From contig OY754467.1 of the NCBI GenBank assembly GCA_963575645.1, positions 5,022,001-5,086,000 on the forward strand: DNA of 64,000 bases, read 5' to 3'. Origin of the DNA: Xanthostigma xanthostigma (taxonomy: Eukaryota > Arthropoda > Insecta > Raphidioptera > Raphidiidae). Numbering within the stretch: position 1 is the first letter of the stretch; each line of letters opens with the position of its first letter. This document shows, one piece after another, positions 57,916 to 64,000 of the stretch. The position numbers were made by a program, and so were the translations under genes. The notes under the pieces are model-generated. The model saw only the letters and a program-made list of their open reading frames with translations. It was not told where the DNA came from and ran no database searches.

Positions 57916-58508
57916 CAGTAGAACGCTGATTAACCGAATCGCCAATTATCGGAATTGATCCTAAGCGTAATATAAAAAATTGGTTGTCTGTAAAGTCGGT
58001 TTACGGACGATAGTTTTACGTGATAACGTATTCCGTAATACATAACCTAAATTTTAGTAGCTGTCAAACTTGGGCCGAAGCATACTGCGCTCTCGCTTGC
58101 ACGCACAGGGTCAGGCGGAACGTTACACTTTTTCGTGCGTGCAGCTGGTGTTTCATCAATTTATAAGACGTTATCACGTCAAAAATTAAAACCAATAATT
58201 TTTCAATAAAAACATGTTTTGTGGGGACGCAAGAATACAAAAATGCGAGTGACAATTGCCATGTAGACGCTACAATGGTATCAGCACACGTCGAAGTTGG
58301 AACTCGCTGGAGTCCTGATATATTTCAACTGTTATGGTTGAAAGCTAGAGGCAAGACACTACATGTTTTGCGTCGCGCGGCTTCCGTGAAATGTTGAACT
58401 CTAGTGAGCTCCTCCCTCTCTTCGTTCGTTTTTCTTTATTACCAGTCTATGTCCGATTATCTGAATCGACCCCGGTCCCAATTAATTCGGATAATCGACG
58501 TTCTACTG
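57916..58508. mobile_element. pogo/Tigger-like MITE with nested family E copy, TA flanks
   Basis: CAGTAGAACGCTGATTAACC and its near-inverse CGACGTTCTACTG, with TA at 57914-57915 and 58509-58510. Family E copy 3 (about 57975-58190) interrupts it. Confidence 0.75.
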
Positions 58509-58719
58509 TAATTTTTTTATGATTCTTATTGTTTTTTTAAATTGAAAAAAAATGCAAAAACAACCAGATAATACTCGCTAATGACCTCAATTGCCGAGCG
58601 TCTATAATCTACTACATATTCTTCAAGTAAATAAAATTAAATCAGTGAAGTAAATGACATCAGTATAATGCATCTACATACCAAAATAAAATGGATAAAA
58701 TTTTTTTAAAACGGTTTTA

Positions 58720-58960
58720 TTGTATGATCAGACAATGTGCTTAAAGCTATAGAAAATACCCGTCTGGGGCTTTGATCGAACTAAAATAAAATTGTGGGGC
58801 GCATTTAGTGATATCAGGTTTGAAGAAGACTGTCGAAAGTCAGCTAAGAAATGCGGCCCACGATTTTATTTTTGTCTGATCAAAGCTCTAGATTGGTGAC
58901 CCATAAATAATTATTTTCTAGATTTTAGTACAGCATCGATCATACAATAAAACTGTTCAA
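58720..58960. repeat. Fold-back
   Basis: TTTTATTGTATGATC, GCTTTGATCGAACTAAAATA and AATTGTGGGGCGCATTT on the left are mirrored on the right (AAATGCGGCCCACGATTTTA, TGATCAAAGCT, GATCATACAATAAAA). Confidence 0.7.
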
Positions 58961-59009
58961 CTTAAAGTTTTTTATTTCTTTTATTTTAAAGTTTTAAGCG
59001 GGCTTTATG

Positions 59010-59314
59010 AAAAGCTTGACTGGTCAGCTAGTTACCATTAAAAACTGCTTTCGGAATAACTATGAACAAAGCCAAGGGGCAAACACTTAAGGTCGCTGGC
59101 ATTCATTTAGAAAAACCATGTTTTTCGCACGGCCAGCGTATGAGGCTTGCTCACGTGTATCGAAACCACAAAATCTTTGTTTTTGCAAAAGATGGTAAAA
59201 CAAAAAACATTGTTCACAGGGCCGTCTTAAATCAGAGCCCTGCTTGAATTTATGAATTTCTTAATCAATTGTACACACTGATTACATGCGGACGAAGTCG
59301 CGGGTAAAAGCTAG
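59010..59314 (+). pseudogene. Helitron helicase C-terminal remnant with Helitron 3' end
   Basis: Translation from about 59035 gives AFGITMNKAKGQTLKVAGIH then LEKPCFSHGQ, and later FVFAKDGKTKNIVHRAV, matching the last motifs of the PIF1-like helicase domain of Helitron Rep/Hel proteins. Between GQ and the FVFA part, the expected conserved block is replaced by RMRLAHVYRNHKI, so it is broken; the frame ends at 59245-59247. Downstream GCGGGTAAAAGCTAG at 59300-59314 followed by T is a Helitron terminus. Confidence 0.8.
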
Positions 59315-59338
59315 TATTACACGTTTATATATATCTTG

Positions 59339-61225
59339 TTAATTAAGATCACCGAGAACTTGAAAAAAGACATCACGATTTAATATTTCACCGTGAGCGG
59401 TAAATAATTTTAATTTCGTTTCATTTCCCGAATATTTCTTTAATGTAACATAAAAAACATTTATTTTAGTTCTCGGTATTTCAGATAACGGAACGATATC
59501 ATCAACTGGCATAATGATTTCTTTTCTACGGCCCCAAAAATCCGTATAAGCTACTTTAATAGTGTTTTTTAATTCATCGATATAAATGAAACCTACTACA
59601 TTTTTAGTTACTGCACTTACTGTAAATAAAGTTAAAGTCCCTGTGATTCCTAAAAATAAAACAAAAATATGTTATTTAAAATGCTTTCTAGCCACCTGTA
59701 TATTCAAAAGGTTGAACTACGCGATCTTAACCATAAAAACACTTTAGCAAATGTAGACCAACATTTTTAATGATAGAATGTAGAGTTCTGCTCCAACCTT
59801 TCTGTGAACGGTAACAGAACCGTCACAGTCATGCGCAGTAGTTAAAATGACTGTGACGGTTCTGTTATCGCTCGTAGAGAGGTTGGAACTAGTGATGTGC
59901 CGGATATCCGTATCCGCGGATATCCGAGGGAGAAGAAAGATCCGTATCAGTTACTTTTTGGCGGATCTTTTACCTTATTAATTTTCAATTCATAGATGAA
60001 ATTTTATATATATAGGTGATTAGGTAATAATGAAAAACTGTTAAATTCCATTCAGATTATTTTTTATTTTTAAAATCGTATTTGGCACCTTTATGTTGCA
60101 AACATTTATCGTAGTGAGTACCATATCAATAGTACATAACTCAAAGGTACTAAAAAACTATCTTTATAATGAGATATTTCACATCGATCTTTGGAAAGAG
60201 ACAATCTGTTATGAGAGTTAACTCTTAAAGAGGTCAATAATTTTTTCCCATAACAGATAGTCTCTTTCCAAAGGTCGATGTGCAATATTTACCGCCGCGT
60301 ATTTAAGAAAGTTAAGATCTGTATCCGTATCCGCGGATCTTGAAACCAAATATCCGTATTCAGATCCGTATCCGCGGATATGGGCTATGTGCACGGAGGT
60401 GGAGTTACAAATTTTTCGATGCGAGCGTTTGTGGTGAGCACTAGGGGAAACTTCGAACTCCAATTTTCCGTATGTCAGTGAGCAATGTTTATTAAAAGTG
60501 AAAGTAGTTATAATTTTATAAAGTTTTTTAATTACAAAGAAAACATAGGAAAACTAAGCGATCTGGAAATGCTTGTTGTGTTCCAGGCTGTTGCGCTGAT
60601 GGCGATTTAAGTAAAATAAAGACCATTGGCGCCCTGATTTGACGTTCCGCTGTCAGTGTAAACAAATTAACATCAGTTTTCCTTATTACATTTTTTTTTG
60701 ACCCATCACGGCCAACTAAAGTTTTTGACTTATCACCTTAGAAACATGTCGCGATTTCCATAAAAAGTTAGTTCAATAATTCTCTATTACCCACTAGTGG
60801 CGCTAATAGGCTTCGTGCACACAGCCTATACATTTTTAACGATCCGGCACATCACTAGTTGGAACATAGCTTAGATTAACTATTTTGCCTCTGACGACGG
60901 TTTCATAAATAATGATTTATTTTTAATACTGATAATACATACCAACGCCTGCCGAAGTTATAAGCCATTCATTACCAATGAAACCTAACTGGTGCAACAA
61001 TCCTGTAACAGATACTGCTGCTATTGACAGAATGCCTTGATAAATTTTCATTTTATTTAATATTGAAAAAAATTGTACTCCTTTGTATTTGTATATCGGC
61101 TGATAATTAGTAGCATTTTTCTCATCGACTAATAAGTGTTTTGATGTACATAATGTCCTCTTATTGTTGATAATTTTAGGGTAATTCACTAACATTTTAT
61201 TTGTTCTTCCATTCATATTTTTCAC
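59339..61225 (-). CDS. TMEM186: TMEM186-like mitochondrial membrane protein, two exons, 197 aa
   Basis: TMEM186 is an inner-membrane protein that in vertebrates joins the complex that assembles respiratory complex I. On the minus strand exon 1 runs 61225 to 60943 and exon 2 runs 59649 to 59339 (stop TAA at 59341-59339); the junction falls within a Gly codon, GT donor at 60942 and AG acceptor at 59650. Two hydrophobic spans are seen at about residues 60-80 and 87-108. The C-terminal half carries the family pattern: VGFIYIDELKNTIKVAYTDF then WGRRKEIIMPVDDIVPLSE and YSGNETKLKLF...GEILNR...FFQVLG. Met 1 at 61225 is the first in-frame; Met at 61216 is possible. The intron contains a nested pair of elements. 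The gene is convergent with mRpS7 and head-to-head with TBL3. Confidence 0.86.
59798..59889. repeat. Inverted-repeat element family Y, copy 3, short
   Basis: GAACGGTAACAGAACCGTCA and CAGTCATG mirrored by ATGACTGTGACGGTTCTGTT; ends CCAACCT and AGGTTGG. The last bases are part of the duplication of the next element. Confidence 0.65.
59890..60857. mobile_element. hAT-like MITE family K, copy 2, in TMEM186 intron, hosting a second MITE
   Basis: Ends TAGTGATGTGCCGG and CCGGCACATCACTA with exact duplication GTTGGAAC (59882-59889, 60858-60865). Similar to 49469-49981 throughout. Interrupted at GGATAT|ACATTT by 60382-60826. Confidence 0.9.
60382..60826. mobile_element. PIF/Harbinger-like MITE family P, copy 2, nested
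   Basis: GGGCTATGTGCACGG to CGTGCACACAGCC, TAT on both sides (60379-60381, 60827-60829). The empty site GGATATACATTT is seen in family K copy 1 near 49949. Confidence 0.85.
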
Positions 61226-61547
61226 AAAACTGCATACCTACAAGAATACAAGAAGATAAAACAAATTAATTACATTTTGAACCATAGTATATCTATGTTT
61301 TGAACACTCAACCCGGGGCCCACTAGTACCGTCCGACAAGCATAGATTTATAATGAATGGATGAAACATATTATGACACATACAATGGCCATGTGTTTCT
61401 GAAATGAACTACATATACCATAAATATACTAGCTGTCGCCTGTGAGTTGTGACTGTCATTTCAAAGTTTGTCAAGTGAAGTAAAACAATCCTGATTATAT
61501 AGTTTTTATAGCAATTTAATTTAAAACATACCTTGAGGAAAAGCATC
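61226..61547. promoter_or_regulatory. Likely shared promoter between TMEM186 (-) and TBL3 (+)
   Basis: Only 322 bp separate the two start codons, which point away from each other. The interval is AT-rich with no open frame or recognised element, so it probably holds both 5' UTRs and a bidirectional promoter. No TATA box or initiator can be assigned with confidence. Confidence 0.5.
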
Positions 61548-64000
61548 ATGACTACCCGAGTAAAGCTAAAAGAAGCGTAAGTATTTTTATACTTTATACT
61601 TGTTTATCGATCATATTATATAAGTTAGGTTATGTTTGTCACATGTGAGTTCGCGATAACAATGCAGGTTATAATTATGTATTTATGATAAACAAATCTC
61701 AATTTTGAACTGTTTTTAATTAGTGCCACTTTTTAAAAACCGGTTTAATTTTTTACTGACCAAATTTTTAGTGACCAATTTTTTTTTTAATATCTCACAC
61801 TTAATACAGGCAACCAACTTAAATTTCAATTTTGTTTCAGATTCGAAGTCGATACAAAACAAACTGCATTTTTTACTGGAGGTGAAGTAATATGGACAAC
61901 AGATTCACAAAAATTACTTTGTCAAAATGGTGCTACAGTTTCTGTTATCGACACCGGCTCGGGAAAAATTATTCAGACTATAGGTGACCCAGCATCCGAA
62001 GATACGGAAGAGGATACTTTGATTACATTTTGCTTATCTCCGGATGATGAATCAGTCATTACGGCTCATAAAAGCGGATTAATAAAGTCGTGGTCGGTGG
62101 CAGATGGCAGCCTATTGAAAATGTGGAGGAGTATTCATAAAGGACCGATAGCTAGATTGGCGATATCAAAAAGTGGACAATTAGCAACAGGTGGTTCGGA
62201 CGGTGCAGTGCGGCTATGGAATTTAATGTATCAGTCTTGTACTCACAATTTAATCGGCTCTCAAGGCGTCATGAGCATACTCGAATTTCACCAGAACCCG
62301 GAAATAAATCAGATATTTGCTGCCGGCGACGATACTAAAATCAGATGTTGGAGTTCGACTGACGGACAGTTAGTTTTTACTTTAACCGGACATTGTAGTA
62401 AAATTACTTGTATAGCATTTCATCCTGATAACGTGCACCTTGTTAGTTCAGGTCGTGACAAAGTATTAATATTATGGAACTTAAACACTGGCACTGCGGA
62501 ATGTACGTTACCTGTTTTTGAAAGTATAGAAGGCATCGTTTTATTGCCAAAGAAATTTAAGATTCCTGACTACAAATCAAAAAGTGATGACATTTGTGTT
62601 GCGAGTGCTGGAGAAAACGGGATTGTAACAGTTTGGAATCTGAACCAGGCAAAATGTATTTATAAACAAAGTAATAGTTTTGTCACTAAAGCAACCATAG
62701 AAGGTGGTTTAGCGATTACAAAATTATTATTCAGTAAATTAACGAACCGATTTGCTATCATTACAGTCGACCACAATATAATAATACATGACGTAGAAAC
62801 GTTTGACTGTGTCAAGCAACTTGTCGGATTTGCCGATGAAATTTTAGATATTGTATTGCTGGGAGATGATGATTCATATATGGCCGTCGCAACAAATTCT
62901 ATTCACATTAAATTATACACTTTGAATACGATGAACTGTCAGCTTGTCAAAGGTCATACCGATCTTGTTTTGGCGCTGTCAAGGTCACCGAGTAACAACA
63001 AGTTAATGTTATCATCCGGTAAAGATCATAGTGTCAGATTATGGTCACTCGATTCTCAGACAAATACGGTTGTTTGTTTAGGAGTTGGCACTCGGCACAC
63101 GAGCGCAGTCGGCTCCGTTGCCTTTTCTCAACAAACGGCATCGTTCGCCGTTTCTGTCAGCCAAGACATGTGTTTAAAATTGTGGAACGTATCGGACAAG
63201 AAAGACGAAGAATCGGCGTTGACTTGCGTTCGGACCGAATTGGCTCATCAAAAAGACATAAACTGCGTAATCGTTTCGCCGAATGATAAACTAATAGCCA
63301 CCGGTTGTCAGGATAAAACTGCAAAAGTTTGGTCAGCTGATGATTTGAGTCTACTCGGAACACTTAGGGGACACAGACGCGGCGTGTGGTGTGTCCGATT
63401 TTCTCCAGTCGATCAGGTGTTGCTCACCACTTCGGCGGACTGTACGATCAAGTTATGGTCGATATCGGAACTGAATTGTCTGAAGACACTCGAAGGTCAT
63501 GAATCCAGTGTCTTGAAAGCCGAGTTCATTTCGAAAGGCATGCAAATCGTATCGGCAGGCGCCGATGGGTTGATCAAGCTATGGACAATAAAGAATTCCG
63601 AATGCGTCACGACTCTAGATGAACACAACGGCCGCGTTTGGGCGTTGACCGTGTCGTCGAACGAAGATGTTATAATGACAGGTGGCTCTGATTCTTGGTT
63701 AGTTAAATGGAAGGATGTCACCGTTGAAAAACGGGATGAACTTATTCGTAAAAATGCTGAAATGGCTTTACAAGAACAGGAGCTTTCGAATTTAATGAAA
63801 AATGAACAGTTATTGAAAGCTTTAAAGTTAGCTTTGCATTTAAATCGACCTTTTAAAACACTTAAAATTATTGAGAGTGTAATAAAAAAGGGTCAAGACG
63901 GTTTATCGGATACGATAAGAGATTTGAACAATGATCAAAAAGAGTTATTGTTGAGTACAGCCGTAAAATGGAATACGAACAGTAAATATTGTCAACCTGC
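61548..64000 (+). CDS. TBL3: TBL3/UTP13 WD40 protein of the SSU processome, 5' part, cut by window end
   Basis: UTP13/TBL3 is a nucleolar WD40 protein of the UTP-B complex needed for 18S rRNA processing. Exon 1 (61548-61576, MTTRVKLKEA) splices by GTAAGT to an acceptor at 61840; exon 2 is open from 61841 to the window end, giving about 729 codons. WD signatures recur: GLIKSWS, GAVRLWN, TKIRCWS, KVLILWN, GIVTVWN, SVRLWS, CLKLWN, KTAKVWS, CTIKLWS, GLIKLWT and a last WLVKWK, which fits two beta-propellers. After these comes the helical Utp13 C-terminal domain (ELIRKNAEMALQEQELSNLM, then LLKALKLALHLNRPFKTLKI). The C-terminus is missing only because the window stops. Confidence 0.95.

Overview
The window is nuclear DNA from an insect, or at least an arthropod. 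The evidence is an NR5A receptor of the FTZ-F1 type that keeps the arthropod hinge motif, GT-AG introns, AT-rich non-coding DNA, and dense small transposable elements. I cannot fix the order from sequence alone. Five protein-coding genes are supported. All were rebuilt by joining exons, because no gene here is one open frame except the last, which runs off the right edge.

Layout. 1-3123 is intron or upstream DNA of FTZ-F1. 3124-42683 holds the last four coding exons of FTZ-F1 (plus strand): the FTZ-F1 box, hinge and first part of the ligand-binding domain at 3124-3920, then a 33 kb intron, then three short exons between 37053 and 42683. TMEM9 follows (48357-50574, plus, five exons). Mitochondrial ribosomal protein S7 is at 54348-57769 (plus, four exons). 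TMEM186 is at 59339-61225 (minus, two exons), convergent with mRpS7. TBL3/UTP13 starts at 61548 (plus), is head-to-head with TMEM186 across 322 bp, and continues past 64000. mRpS7 and TMEM186 act in mitochondria, TBL3 in pre-rRNA processing and TMEM9 in endosomes and lysosomes; they look like unrelated housekeeping neighbours, not an operon-like unit.

The rest is mobile DNA. I resolve several non-autonomous Helitron families with TC...CTAG ends inserted between A and T. One carries an internal tRNA-Lys-like sequence, and a decayed Helitron helicase end lies near 59050. There are at least nine hAT-like elements or copies, most with exact 8-bp target-site duplications. Others include TTAA (piggyBac-like) MITEs, 3-bp-duplication (PIF/Harbinger-like) MITEs, three copies of a Tc1/mariner deletion derivative with transposase remnants, pogo-like MITEs, long fold-backs, and Penelope-like fragments with a hammerhead-like core. 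Nested insertions let the pre-insertion site be read directly in several cases. Two tandem arrays stand out: about 23 copies of a 37-bp unit inside a 1.4-kb terminal-inverted-repeat element (38176-39583), and about four copies of a 459-bp unit (51801-53583).

No rRNA gene, CRISPR array, convincing functional tRNA gene or complete autonomous transposon was seen. Element names are by structure only (ends, duplications, internal motifs); no database search was possible.
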